Shown: in pieces, positions 33,503-43,846 of the stretch
Layout: the number at the start of each line of letters is the position of its first letter
Numbering within the stretch: position 1 is the first letter of the stretch
Assembly: GCF_001029285.1 (NCBI RefSeq)
Contig: NZ_LDZY01000004.1
Span: 62,001-126,000, forward strand
Length of the DNA: 64,000 bases
Source of the DNA: Desulfosporosinus acididurans
GTDB lineage: Bacteria > Bacillota > Desulfitobacteriia > Desulfitobacteriales > Desulfitobacteriaceae
Direction: 5' to 3'
Notes under the pieces: generated by a model
Databases searched by the model: none
What the model was told of the DNA's origin: nothing
What the model saw: only the letters and a program-made list of their open reading frames with translations
Program-made: the position numbers and the translations under genes

Positions 33503-36238
33503 ATGACCGGGAACCGGAAGAGTATGACAGAGTTTAGTGATTTCGAAATAATTTTTAATACTAGTCCCATAGGTATGTTTTTGCTCAACGAAAGCTCAAA
33601 GGTTGAAAAAATAAATGATGCTGCCATTAATTATCTTAATCTCAATCCTGAGAGTGTTTTTGGCAAACCTTTGGGAGACGGGATTCGCTGTCAGGGCAGT
33701 TTTGAAACCGCTTTGGGATGTGGTTTTGGGCAACAATGTCCCTCGTGCAAATTACGCTTGGCTGTAGATTCTGCTATGAAGGCAGGGGAAGTAACAACAC
33801 GCCTTGAGTACAGCAAGATACTGATTGGCGAGGAAGAAAAGAAGAGATCTTGGTTTGAGGCAAGTATTACTCCAATTACGGTTCATGGCAAACGGAAAGT
33901 GGCAGTCATGCTCAACGATATCACAGATAGAAGATTAGTTGAGGTTTCAGCGAAAAAATATCAAGTTCTTTTAGAAAACGCCCGTGATATTATTCTGATT
34001 ATCGATATGGAAGGGAATATCTTAGAAGCTAATAAAGCAGCAGTACTTGCCTATGGCTATGCTAAAGGAGAATTGGTAAGTCTCAAGATATTTAATCTTC
34101 GCGACACAGACGATTGGAAATCGAAGCCGATAAATGAGGTCGGGGAACAGGGAATTTTATTCGAGACTAATCATTTGCGAAAAGATGGAAGCAGATTTCC
34201 TGTTGAGGTTAGCGCATATATTACAATGATTGAGGATCGACAGGTTTTAGTTAATTTTATCCGGGATATATCAGAACGAAAAAGGGCTGAGATTGAATTA
34301 TTCAAAAGTGAAAAGAGCCAAAGAGTCTTGTATGAACGCTATCGTTCGCTAATTATGAATATGCCGGATAGCTTTGCTTATAATAAAGTTATCTTCGATA
34401 AAGCGGGGAACCCCATAGACTATGAGGTTCTAGAAATTAACGAAGCTTATGAAAAAATTTTTAATGTATCACGTCAAAAAATTATCGGCAAAAAGTATTC
34501 GGAACTTTTTTCCGGCGATGATCAAGAATTCTTTAGGCAAAGGATGGCGGAATACGGAGAGGTTGCTTCATCAGGAATTGAGCTCAATTCCCCGATTTAC
34601 TATTCCAAGTGGAGTAAGCGTTGGTTTTCTGTAAAGTTGTATAGCCCTGAGCCTGGTTATTTTGTCTCTATTCTAACGGATATGACTGAACGTATAAATG
34701 CAGAACATGAATTAAATCTTGCTAAAGAAAATGCTGAGGCTGCCAATCAGGCGAAAAGCGAATTCCTAGCTAATATGAGTCACGAAATCCGCACCCCAAT
34801 TAATGGGATGATAGGGATGATCGATTTAACCTTGATGACTACGATGAGTTCTAAGCAAAGAGAAAATTTGGAGATTGCTAAAACCTGTGCTGATTCCCTA
34901 CTGAAAATCATTAATGATATTTTGGATTTTTCGAAAATTGAAGCCGGAAAATTAGTCATTGAAAATCTAAGATTTGATCTCCAGGAACTTTTGAATTCAA
35001 TTATCAAAGCACACTTGCCTATGGCTCGGAAAAAGAATTTAAAGTTAGATTACCGCTGCTTTTCCTCTCTGCCCCCAAATTTGTACGGTGATCCAAACCG
35101 GCTTATGCAAGTGTTAAATAATCTCTTGAATAATGCTCTAAAATTCACAGATCTTGGAGAAGTTATCCTGACAGTCAGAGAGCTTAGCAAAACTAATGAG
35201 ACTGTCGAAGTGAGGTTCTCAATTTCCGATACGGGTATCGGAATATCTGAGCATGAACAGGCAAAGCTCTTTAAAAATTTTAGTCAAGTGGACGGTTCTA
35301 TTCGACGAAAGCATGGTGGTACGGGGCTGGGATTGGCAATCTCCAAGAAATTGGTACAAATAATGGGAGGAGATATAAAGCTAGAAAGCAAGAAAGGAAA
35401 AGGAAGTACCTTTAGCTTCAGTATAAAATTTGGCGCCAAAGGAGAATTAAACGATCCCGCGTCAAATGAGATTATGTCTATCTGCGATGCTGTGAAACCT
35501 CTTAGATTTCTAATCGTTGAAGATGATAGCGTTAATCTGATGGTCTTGACTTTAATGCTTAAAGAAAAAGGACATTATGTTGAGGCTGCCACAAATGGGG
35601 CGGAAGCTCTTGAATGCCATGCTCGGAATCAGTATGATGCGATTTTTATGGATATTCAAATGCCCGTTATGGATGGAATCGAGGCGACTAAGGAAATCAG
35701 ATCAAGAGAAGGTGATAATCAGCATACTCCTATCATTGCTTTAACTGCCTACGCTCTTGTTGGAGATCGGGAGAAATTCCTATCTTATGGATTAGATGAA
35801 TATATTCCTAAACCCATTAAGATGGACGAGTTATTTCGGGTTTTAAATTCAGTAGTAAAGCGTGACCAGGGAAAAATCCGGTCTAATGAGGCAGGGCTTG
35901 AAATCGAGATTAGTGAAGAGGGAAAACTCATAAACTTCAAATCGGAGACATTTATCAGATGTGAGGATGACCTATTAGTAATTCGGGAAATTTCCGGTCA
36001 TATTAAAGACCTTGAAACAGCCATAGCCTTACATGACTTACCGCTTATAGAACAAGCTGCACACAAAATTAAAACCAGCTCTGAAAAGCTCGAAGCGGAT
36101 AACCTTAAAACCCTAGCCTTCAAAATTGAGCTAGCAGCAAGGCGGGAGAATTTTGAGGGAGCAGTTAAAAATGCCGAGATGGCAAAAATTGACTTTAAGA
36201 CTATCCGATACGGTGGAGAGTTAGGCTGGGAAAGATAA
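33503..36238 (+). CDS. Hybrid sensor histidine kinase (PAS x3, HisKA, HATPase, REC, HPt)
   Basis: 911 residues, no membrane segment, so cytosolic. Order: PAS1 (~10-130) carrying four cysteines (Cys63, 73, 79, 82 in RCQG..., LGCGFGQQCPSCK); PAS2 (~150-270); PAS3 (~285-405); HisKA with phospho-His ~426 in [12 protein letters not shown]; HATPase (N box NNLLNNALKF ~538, DTGIGIS, GGTGLGLAIS); receiver with Asp ~715 in IFMDIQMPVMDG; C-terminal HPt with His ~853 in AAHKIKTSS. All phosphorelay parts are thus in one chain. The cysteine cluster in PAS1 may bind a metal or FeS cofactor; this is inference. It follows the CheY-like gene. Confidence 0.93.
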   Translation: MTGNRKSMTEFSDFEIIFNTSPIGMFLLNESSKVEKINDAAINYLNLNPESVFGKPLGDGIRCQGSFETALGCGFGQQCPSCKLRLAVDSAMKAGEVTTRLEYSKILIGEEEKKRSWFEASITPITVHGKRKVAVMLNDITDRRLVEVSAKKYQVLLENARDIILIIDMEGNILEANKAAVLAYGYAKGELVSLKIFNLRDTDDWKSKPINEVGEQGILFETNHLRKDGSRFPVEVSAYITMIEDRQVLVNFIRDISERKRAEIELFKSEKSQRVLYERYRSLIMNMPDSFAYNKVIFDKAGNPIDYEVLEINEAYEKIFNVSRQKIIGKKYSELFSGDDQEFFRQRMAEYGEVASSGIELNSPIYYSKWSKRWFSVKLYSPEPGYFVSILTDMTERINAEHELNLAKENAEAANQAKSEFLANMSHEIRTPINGMIGMIDLTLMTTMSSKQRENLEIAKTCADSLLKIINDILDFSKIEAGKLVIENLRFDLQELLNSIIKAHLPMARKKNLKLDYRCFSSLPPNLYGDPNRLMQVLNNLLNNALKFTDLGEVILTVRELSKTNETVEVRFSISDTGIGISEHEQAKLFKNFSQVDGSIRRKHGGTGLGLAISKKLVQIMGGDIKLESKKGKGSTFSFSIKFGAKGELNDPASNEIMSICDAVKPLRFLIVEDDSVNLMVLTLMLKEKGHYVEAATNGAEALECHARNQYDAIFMDIQMPVMDGIEATKEIRSREGDNQHTPIIALTAYALVGDREKFLSYGLDEYIPKPIKMDELFRVLNSVVKRDQGKIRSNEAGLEIEISEEGKLINFKSETFIRCEDDLLVIREISGHIKDLETAIALHDLPLIEQAAHKIKTSSEKLEADNLKTLAFKIELAARRENFEGAVKNAEMAKIDFKTIRYGGELGWER

Positions 36239-36289
36239 ATGAACAGTTAAAAAAGAGCGCGTTGAATATAGCCAAACTAAACGATATTT

Positions 36290-36323
36290 ACAACGGATTT
36301 TAGCAAAATCCGTTGTTTTTTTG
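36290..36323 (+). terminator. Terminator after the first hybrid kinase
   Basis: ACAACGGATTT (36290-36300) pairs with AAATCCGTTGT (36306-36316), then TTTTTTT. The gap on to 36533 also holds CGAGTTCACT (36421-36430), an isolated 10-base match to the end of the dispersed repeat family. Confidence 0.85.
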
Positions 36324-36533
36324 CGAATTATTAAAGGAATAAGGAAGATAGTGTAGAATAATAAAGAATTGTAGATTAAATTAAAATAATAATAACTTAA
36401 CTTTGTGGCGAATATTAATACGAGTTCACTCAAAAATGTCTAACTATTATGAATTATCCTTCCCGCACTTATTTTTAATATAAAGGACTTAGTATTACCA
36501 AATTCATTTTCTGGAAAAGGAGAACTTCATTAT

Positions 36534-39233
36534 ATGAATGACATTGATGCAAATACCTTAAACTATGATTCTCTGTATAACAGTCTATTTAGAAATAGTC
36601 ATTCGATTATGTTTTTAGTTGATTGGGAAACAGGAAATTTTATTGATGCCAACGATGCCGCATGTAATTTTTACGGTTATTGTTTGCGTGAGTTTTTGGC
36701 CATGCATATTGGTCAAATAAATACACTAACTATCAAAGAAGTTTTAGGCGAAATGCAAGAGGCTAATCGTAAGAAGAAAGGCAAGTTTCGATTTAAGCAT
36801 CGATTAAAGAATGGGGAGTTTCGACATGTGGAAGTTTATAGCGGCCCCATTTCTTTAAATAATAAAAATTTACTCTATTCCATTATTCATGATATTACCG
36901 AGCAAGTTAAGGCTGAGGAAGAAATCATCAAGCTTAATAGAACACTAGAAAATACAGTGCTTGAAAGAACGCGGGAGCTACAAGAAACCAATGGCATGCT
37001 TGAAGAAACAAATATCAGTTTAGAAGAGGAAATCTCTGAAAGAATGAAAGTTGAGGAAGCCTTGCATCAATCTATGCAGGAAATCCGAGATCTCTATGAA
37101 AATGCACCCTGTGGCTATCACTCTTTAGATAGGAATGGGAAGATCATTCGAATTAATGATACGGAGTTAAAATGGCTGGGCTACACTAGAGAAGAAGTTA
37201 TCGGCCAAAAATATAGTGATTTTATCACACCCGAGAGCAAGCTGATTTTCGAAATGAACTATCCCGAATATATTAAGCGGGGCTGGGTCAAAGATTTAGA
37301 ATTTACACTTATTCGTAAAGATAATTCATTGTTTCCTGTTTTAGTAAGCGGCTCCGCCGTCTGCGATGAACATGGAACTTACCTTATGAGTCGTTCTAGT
37401 GTCTATGACATTTCCCAAAGGAAAGAAGCTGAGAATAAACTCAAGCAATTAAACAGTGAACTTGAAGAAATCGTAGCCTACAGAACCTATAGCCTCGAAG
37501 AAACGAATGCAATTTTGGAGGAGGAAATCGCTGAACGAAACAGGATTGAAAATGATCTGGCCAACAAGAACCAGATTATGGATACGCTCTTAAACAATTT
37601 AAATGTTGGTGTATTAATGATTGAGATTTCGTCTGGGAAAACAATTTTTACGAATAAACGAGCGAAACAATTATTAGGCTGCGACTTAGATAATATCCGT
37701 ATTGGAGAGTTATTGGATGACTATTCGGTTTATAAATCTAATACGAATGAACCTTACCCTAGAGAAGAAATGCCGATAATCGGGGGGATGCGGGGAGAAC
37801 GGCGGCATGTCGATGATATGGTAATTGTTCGCCCGGATGGGAGAAGTATGTTGCTGGAGGTTTTTGGAACGCCCGTAGCCAACACCGCCGGACAAATAGT
37901 AGCCAGTCTCGTGAGTTTTGAGGACATTACGCATCGGAAGCAAGCTGAGGATTCTATTCGAAACCTCAACGCGCAGCTGCTTACAACGAATGCCAGACTG
38001 GAAGAGACAAATACTTTGCTGGAAGAAGAAATTCAGGAACATTATGAGGTTGAAGCTCAGTTGCTTAAGGCAAAAGAAGAAGCTGATTCTGCGAACAAAG
38101 CCAAAAGCCAATTTCTTGCCAATATGAGTCATGAAATAAGAACTCCTATGAATGGGATCATAGGGATGACAGACTTACTGAAATTTACGAGCTTGACGGA
38201 TGAACAGAAACATATGCTGGCAACAATAAAGTCATCTTCAACTCTATTGCTCAATATTATTAATGATATCCTTGATCTATCAAAAATTGATGCCGGAAAA
38301 ATTGAACTCTGCCCTGAATATGTCGATGTTAAGAACTTAATCCAAAATAAATTCAATTTGCTGAGAGCAGTTTCCAAGACCAAGGGACTGGATTTTGAAG
38401 TCAGCCTTGGAGAGAATGTACCAAAAGAAATAATTGTGGATAAGACTAGGCTGATCCAAGTTATTAACAACCTTTTAGGAAATGCCATTAAGTTTACAGA
38501 AACAGGGAAGATCAGTCTTTCCTTTAAGATGATTAAATCGATCAAGAATAAAGTCCTTTTGATGACCTCTGTTTCAGATACGGGGATTGGAATAAAGGAA
38601 GAAGATATACCGAAACTCTTTAATTATTTTACCCAGCTAGACACGTCTTTTTCCAAACGTTTTCAAGGGACAGGCCTTGGCCTTGCAATATCTAAACGAT
38701 TGGTCGAGCTTATGGGGGGAGAGATCTTTGTTGAGAGTAATTTCGGCAAAGGAAGCACTTTTTATTTTACTTGCTTAGTCGAGGTACCTGAACATCAATC
38801 AAAGTTTGATATTATTTGCGATAAATCAATTGAAGAAAAATCAATGCTGCCCTTAAATATTCTTTTGGTTGAAGATGATTTTGTCAGTCAGTTAATTATT
38901 AAACAAATAAGCAAATTAAAAGGCTGGCATTTAACAGTGGCTTCTAATGGCATAGAAGCTATAGAATTCTATGAAAGCAATAGCTTTGATTTGATTTTAA
39001 TGGATATTCAGATGCCGCGAATGAGCGGATATGAGGTCACTAAGGCTATCAGAAAAAGAGAATCAATAACAGCGGATCATACTCCCATCATAGCAACTAC
39101 GGCTTATGCCATGAGCAGTGACAAAGAAAAGTGCTTAAGCATGGGAATGGACGATTATATCAGTAAACCTATCGATATCCGGAAACTTTCTACAATGATC
39201 AAAAAGCATACAAGATTGGAAAATGATTTATAA
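36534..39233 (+). CDS. Hybrid sensor histidine kinase (PAS x3 with coiled coils, HisKA, HATPase, REC)
   Basis: 899 residues, cytosolic. Three PAS domains (~10-125, ~185-300, ~345-465) are separated by heptad-rich linkers containing near-repeats (ETNGMLEETNISLEEEIS, EETNAILEEEIAERN, LEETNTLLEEEIQEH), which suggests duplication of PAS-plus-coil units. Then HisKA with His ~532 in [12 protein letters not shown], HATPase (NNLLGNAIKF ~644, DTGIGIKE, GTGLGLAIS) and a receiver with Asp ~823 in LILMDIQMPRMSG. There is no HPt domain, unlike its two neighbours, so phosphate must move to an HPt in another protein. ATG at 36534 follows AAAGGAGA. Confidence 0.92.
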   Translation: MNDIDANTLNYDSLYNSLFRNSHSIMFLVDWETGNFIDANDAACNFYGYCLREFLAMHIGQINTLTIKEVLGEMQEANRKKKGKFRFKHRLKNGEFRHVEVYSGPISLNNKNLLYSIIHDITEQVKAEEEIIKLNRTLENTVLERTRELQETNGMLEETNISLEEEISERMKVEEALHQSMQEIRDLYENAPCGYHSLDRNGKIIRINDTELKWLGYTREEVIGQKYSDFITPESKLIFEMNYPEYIKRGWVKDLEFTLIRKDNSLFPVLVSGSAVCDEHGTYLMSRSSVYDISQRKEAENKLKQLNSELEEIVAYRTYSLEETNAILEEEIAERNRIENDLANKNQIMDTLLNNLNVGVLMIEISSGKTIFTNKRAKQLLGCDLDNIRIGELLDDYSVYKSNTNEPYPREEMPIIGGMRGERRHVDDMVIVRPDGRSMLLEVFGTPVANTAGQIVASLVSFEDITHRKQAEDSIRNLNAQLLTTNARLEETNTLLEEEIQEHYEVEAQLLKAKEEADSANKAKSQFLANMSHEIRTPMNGIIGMTDLLKFTSLTDEQKHMLATIKSSSTLLLNIINDILDLSKIDAGKIELCPEYVDVKNLIQNKFNLLRAVSKTKGLDFEVSLGENVPKEIIVDKTRLIQVINNLLGNAIKFTETGKISLSFKMIKSIKNKVLLMTSVSDTGIGIKEEDIPKLFNYFTQLDTSFSKRFQGTGLGLAISKRLVELMGGEIFVESNFGKGSTFYFTCLVEVPEHQSKFDIICDKSIEEKSMLPLNILLVEDDFVSQLIIKQISKLKGWHLTVASNGIEAIEFYESNSFDLILMDIQMPRMSGYEVTKAIRKRESITADHTPIIATTAYAMSSDKEKCLSMGMDDYISKPIDIRKLSTMIKKHTRLENDL

Positions 39234-39252
39234 TTGATTAACAAACACGGAA

Positions 39253-41274
39253 GTGAAAAAAATGTTAAGAACTGATGGAGATAGAGTACCCCATAAGTGT
39301 AGACTCACCCCTGTTGAAATTAATACCCAAGTTGTAAGAAGAATGGGCAAAGACAGGAGTATTGCTATTTTAAGTGGACGTTTGCAAGCTGAAAGCGTTA
39401 TTATAACCCAACAGGAATTGTCCGAACTTGCCCTGCGTGAGAGTGAACATAAATATAGGTCTCTATTTATGAACATGACAAGTTCTTTTGCCTATTGTGA
39501 AGCAATTTGGGATAAGAATGGCGATCTTGAAGATTACCAATTCAGAGAAGTTAATGATCACTATGCTCGGCTAATAGGCAGAGATAGAACTGAACTCATT
39601 GGAACAAGATTTTCGGAAGTAAACAACATGAATCATCATGATCAAAAACTTTTGCTGAAACAAATTAGCGATTTTCTTAAATCAGGCGAGTCAAAGTACG
39701 AAGGTGAGTTCTTCAATGAAAAATCAAAACATTGGTATTATAGGTCCCTTTATTGCATAGGCAGCGAATGCTTTGCAGCAATTATTACAGATATCACCAA
39801 ACCTAAAAAATATGAAATTGAACTCAGGGAGGCCAAGGAGGAAGCAGAAAAGGCCAGTGTGGCTAAAAGTGAGTTTTTAGCAAATATGAGCCATGAAATC
39901 AGGACTCCCCTTAACGGTACGGTAGGTATGATTGATTTAGTTCTTCAATCACCTCTGACTCCAGAGCAGTATGACTGTTTGGAAGTTGCTAAGAGCTGTG
40001 CCTATTCCCTCTTAAATATCATCAATGATATTTTAGATTTTTCCAAAATGGAGGCAGGTAAAATGCAGACTGAAAGCATTGACTTTAACCTCAAAACACT
40101 TTTGGAAGAACTAGTTAAAGCACATAATCCCAGTGCCGTAGGCAAAGGTTTGGAGTTAACCAGTTCGATTTCTCCCTCTATACCAACGTATTTGAAAGGA
40201 GATCCCAATCGGCTTAGGCAAATCCTTAATAATTTAATTAGCAATGCTATAAAATTTACATCTCAGGGACATGCGACTGTCCAAGTTCGTGACACCAAAG
40301 CTGCGGATATATTGAAAACGAGATACGCGTTGGAATTTTCCGTTTCCGACAGCGGAGTCGGGATAGCAGAAGACGAAATGGAAAGGTTGTTTAAGAGCTT
40401 TAGTCAAGTAGACAGTTCCCATACTCGAAAATATGGCGGTACAGGTTTAGGGCTAATTATTTCCAAGCAATTAACGGAGTTAATGGGAGGAAGAATGTGG
40501 GTTGAAAGTCGAAAAGGAGAAGGAAGCACGTTCTTCTTTACCCTTGAGTTTCCCTTGGGGCAGAGCACTGATGAACAATTGTCGGCGGCGAAGAAAATTA
40601 CAAAGGGACAATACCCCTTAAATATCCTTCTGGTAGAAGACAACTTAGTAAACCAGGATGTTCTCACGAAGATGCTGCAGATGGGAAGCCACAACGTTCA
40701 TAAAGTCTGTAATGGCTTGGAAGCTTTAGAGGTTCTTAAACAACAGGAATTTGACGTTATACTCATGGATATCTATATGCCTGAAATGAATGGAATTGAC
40801 ACGACAAAGCTAATACGAGAAAGAGAAAAAAAATATAACCTAAAATATACACCGGTAATTGCGCTGACGGCTTACGCCTTGCAAGGAGACAGAGAACGTT
40901 TTCTTGCTCAGGGTATGGATGAATATCTATCTAAACCGGTCTTGATGGAAGACTTATTGGATGCTGTTCAAAACGTTACCAATACTGCTGTACCCAAAGT
41001 AGTTAAATTTCCGGGTGATATGCAGGGAATACGGATTTCCAGCCAATTAGTGGCTTTAATCACCCAGTTACTAGATTTAATAGCCAATAACGATTTACCA
41101 GCTATTGAGAGAACGGCTCACCAATTGAAAAAACTGGCCAATAAACATGACGCAGAAGAGTTAAAGATTTTAGCCTTTAAAGTCGAACTGGCCTCAAGAC
41201 GAGGCGATTTGCAAACGGTTATTGAAACTATTTTAAAACTAAACGAGGAATTTGTGTCTAGACGAATTATTTAA
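39253..41274 (+). CDS. Hybrid sensor histidine kinase (PAS, HisKA, HATPase, REC, HPt)
   Basis: 673 residues from GTG at 39253, 19 bases after the previous kinase; ATG at 39262 is an alternative. Cytosolic. One PAS domain (~65-190), HisKA with His ~214 in [12 protein letters not shown], HATPase ([10 protein letters not shown] ~325, [18 protein letters not shown]), receiver with Asp ~505 in [12 protein letters not shown] and C-terminal HPt with His ~622 in [12 protein letters not shown]. The HPt closely resembles that of the kinase at 33503 ([18 protein letters not shown] versus NLKTLAFKIELAARRENF), marking a duplication. It is likely co-transcribed with the kinase at 36534 and could supply its missing HPt. 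Confidence 0.92.
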   Translation: MKKMLRTDGDRVPHKCRLTPVEINTQVVRRMGKDRSIAILSGRLQAESVIITQQELSELALRESEHKYRSLFMNMTSSFAYCEAIWDKNGDLEDYQFREVNDHYARLIGRDRTELIGTRFSEVNNMNHHDQKLLLKQISDFLKSGESKYEGEFFNEKSKHWYYRSLYCIGSECFAAIITDITKPKKYEIELREAKEEAEKASVAKSEFLANMSHEIRTPLNGTVGMIDLVLQSPLTPEQYDCLEVAKSCAYSLLNIINDILDFSKMEAGKMQTESIDFNLKTLLEELVKAHNPSAVGKGLELTSSISPSIPTYLKGDPNRLRQILNNLISNAIKFTSQGHATVQVRDTKAADILKTRYALEFSVSDSGVGIAEDEMERLFKSFSQVDSSHTRKYGGTGLGLIISKQLTELMGGRMWVESRKGEGSTFFFTLEFPLGQSTDEQLSAAKKITKGQYPLNILLVEDNLVNQDVLTKMLQMGSHNVHKVCNGLEALEVLKQQEFDVILMDIYMPEMNGIDTTKLIREREKKYNLKYTPVIALTAYALQGDRERFLAQGMDEYLSKPVLMEDLLDAVQNVTNTAVPKVVKFPGDMQGIRISSQLVALITQLLDLIANNDLPAIERTAHQLKKLANKHDAEELKILAFKVELASRRGDLQTVIETILKLNEEFVSRRII

Positions 41275-41362
41275 TAATAATCAAATTGCTTAATATCTTT
41301 TGAGGTGTTTCCAAATCATAAATGGGCGGTGTCATTCGCAAATCTTGATTTTAATTGCAGAG

Positions 41363-41415
41363 AAGCTTTCTTGCGGCTAAGGATAAGGACCTGGCCTCTA
41401 GAAAGCTTTTTTTTG
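41363..41415 (+). terminator. Terminator of the kinase operon
   Basis: AAGCTTTCT (41363-41371) pairs with AGAAAGCTT (41400-41408), followed by TTTTTTT. The rest of 41275-41605 shows no gene. Confidence 0.75.
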
Positions 41416-41605
41416 TAAGAGGAATTTAACCTGTTATTTTTTCAAAAGTGTTTTGAAACTATGACTCAATGCTAATTTATCCAGTTTTAACATTGAATTA
41501 ACATTTGATTCATTAGATTTTTACAGAAAGCAATTAAGATGTAAATGAGGATTAATTTCTCGCAAATTCGACAGCATAGTGAATGCCTGAAGAAGGGGTT
41601 TTTAG

Positions 41606-43765
41606 ATGTTTGCGTCTAAAGTTAAAGGCTTACCAAAACTATACCAACTACTAAAAGACAATAAAACAATCTGGGTAGTTTATCTTGACATCATTAATTT
41701 TCATGAAGTTGAGTTTCGTTATGGATATAAAATTTGTCAGGAAATTTTGACTGAGATTGAAAATGAGATATATTTCACTCTTAAAAAACAACGTAGTCTT
41801 TTCCTGTTCTCACATTTGGAAAGCAGAGGGGGAGATGATTTCGTTGTTTATTTTGTTCCCGGAGAGAACACACATTGGGAAATGTCTGATCTTCTTGAAC
41901 AATGGGTTCTTCCTATGGAAGAACGGTTTAATCGCAGGTTGAGCAAACTTGTGAAAGAAAAGATCCGCTTGCGCACCGGAATTGCCCGGTGTGTAAATAT
42001 AGACAGCAGAAGTGCTGATTATTTACTTTATGCGGTGGTGAAAGAGGCTTTTCTTCTCAATAAATCCGAACCAGATCCTCAATTTTTCGCCCGGCGCGAA
42101 GAGATCACTCATTTAATTGAAGAACCGGAGAAGTACCTGAGAACAGCTTTTCAACCAATCATCGAAACACGAAATGGTGATATTTTTGGTTTTGAAGCAC
42201 TGACCCGTATACCGGGTTCAATTTGTTTCAGCGATATTTCAGATCTCTTTCCCTTTGCTGAAAAAATAGGTCAACTTTATCCTATAGAAACTCTTTGCCG
42301 CCGGCAAGCAATTAAAGCTTATCCCAATGTTTTAAACGATAAAGAATTTCTATTTCTGAACATTAACCCTCAAATCTTGCTTGACCCTGAATTTGCCTCT
42401 GGCCAAACGAGAAAATTGCTTAGTGAAATGGGAATTACACCTGCCAATGTTGTGCTTGAAATTACCGAGCGAAGTGCTATTGAAAACTACGCCGCCTTTC
42501 GCGATGCCTTAGATCATTATCGCGGTCAGGGCTACTTAATTGCCTTAGATGATTTAGGGGCCGGCTATTCTTCTCTGCAATCCGTCGCCGAACTTCATCC
42601 GGACTTTCTCAAAGTTGATCGGTCTTTAATTTCGGGAGTTCACGCTGATCCCACAAAATGGGCTTTACTGGAGACCTTTGTTACCTTTTCCAAGCGTATC
42701 GGCTGCAGTATTATCGCCGAAGGGGTTGAAACAGATGAAGAAATGCGAACCGTAGTCCAGCTGGGTGTTGATTATGTCCAAGGTTTTTTTGTCGCCAAAC
42801 CCGATTTCTTCCGAAGGAGTATTAACCCCGCGGTTAGGGAAATTCTCAATCCTGAGCGCCGATTTAAATATACGGAAAATAAACCTATCAATTCCATGAT
42901 AGAACCCTTGCCCCTTTTTGCAACCAATGTCCTTGTCAGTGTTGTAGAAACCTATTTTCGTGACCATCCTCATCAATGGCTTGTCGGGATTACTGAGGAT
43001 TCGCGAATCGTTGGAGTTATGCAGCGGGATAGACTATTTGCGGCTCTGGGTACCCGTTATGGGGTTCCTCTTTATTTAGAACGTACAGTTCCTATTTTGA
43101 TGGATACCAATCCGTTGATGGTTGAAGATACTACGCCTTTGGAAGTTGTCTCTAGTCTAGCAATGCAGCGTTCTGATTCCCAGCTTTATGACGGAATTAT
43201 TGTTGCTAATCAACGAAAGCCCATCGGTATGGTATCTGTTGCAAATCTCATGAAAGCTATGTCAGAGAGACAGATTCAGTTGGCCCAAGGAGCCAATCCC
43301 CTGACAGGGTTGCCTGGTAACCTGCGTATTGATCAGGAAATACGGCAGCATATAGAACGGGATCTTACCTTTGGCCTTCTCTACATAGATCTTAATAAAT
43401 TCAAATACTACAATGATTTATACGGTTTTCAACAGGGCGACTTAGTAATCAAAATGTTAAGCGAGGTCTTGCTGAATGTGAGAGATTCTTTGAACGACGA
43501 GACCTTTGTCGGACACATAGGTGGTGATGATTTTATTGCAATCGCGTCCCCCGAAAATCTGGAAACTTTAGCGGCTGAAATTATTAAACAATTTGAGCAA
43601 TCTTGTAAACAGTTACCGGGTCAAGAGAACTTAAGCGTTGCTTTGGCCGGGCTCGTCATTAATAATGCTGAGCAAAATTGGACTCCTTTATTGGTCTCCG
43701 AGCGGGCTGCCCGAATTAAAAAAGAAGTAAAGGCTTTAGGAGGCAACTCTTTCATATTGCGCTAA
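41606..43765 (+). CDS. c-di-GMP turnover protein: GGDEF-EAL-CBS-GGDEF
   Basis: 719 residues, no membrane segment. N-terminal degenerate GGDEF-like domain (~10-165, RGGDDFVVYF), EAL phosphodiesterase domain (~180-410) with catalytic motifs kept (FGFEALTRIP, NINPQIL, EITERSAI, DDLGAGYSSL, LKVDRSL, IAEGVETDEE, VQGFFVAKP), a pair of CBS-like repeats (~425-560) and a C-terminal GGDEF (~575-719; LTGLPGN, IGGDDFIAI). The C-terminal cyclase has the GGDDF signature but no RxxD inhibitory site just before it. Net activity (making or breaking c-di-GMP) cannot be read; CBS repeats suggest control by adenine nucleotides. The c-di-GMP riboswitch at 52969 is a candidate downstream reader. Confidence 0.9.
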   Translation: MFASKVKGLPKLYQLLKDNKTIWVVYLDIINFHEVEFRYGYKICQEILTEIENEIYFTLKKQRSLFLFSHLESRGGDDFVVYFVPGENTHWEMSDLLEQWVLPMEERFNRRLSKLVKEKIRLRTGIARCVNIDSRSADYLLYAVVKEAFLLNKSEPDPQFFARREEITHLIEEPEKYLRTAFQPIIETRNGDIFGFEALTRIPGSICFSDISDLFPFAEKIGQLYPIETLCRRQAIKAYPNVLNDKEFLFLNINPQILLDPEFASGQTRKLLSEMGITPANVVLEITERSAIENYAAFRDALDHYRGQGYLIALDDLGAGYSSLQSVAELHPDFLKVDRSLISGVHADPTKWALLETFVTFSKRIGCSIIAEGVETDEEMRTVVQLGVDYVQGFFVAKPDFFRRSINPAVREILNPERRFKYTENKPINSMIEPLPLFATNVLVSVVETYFRDHPHQWLVGITEDSRIVGVMQRDRLFAALGTRYGVPLYLERTVPILMDTNPLMVEDTTPLEVVSSLAMQRSDSQLYDGIIVANQRKPIGMVSVANLMKAMSERQIQLAQGANPLTGLPGNLRIDQEIRQHIERDLTFGLLYIDLNKFKYYNDLYGFQQGDLVIKMLSEVLLNVRDSLNDETFVGHIGGDDFIAIASPENLETLAAEIIKQFEQSCKQLPGQENLSVALAGLVINNAEQNWTPLLVSERAARIKKEVKALGGNSFILR

Positions 43766-43846
43766 ATAATTAATGGTATAAAACTAAAATCAAAGCTAAT
43801 TTAATACATACGATTCACTAAATCGAAGATAATGGAGGAATTATTG

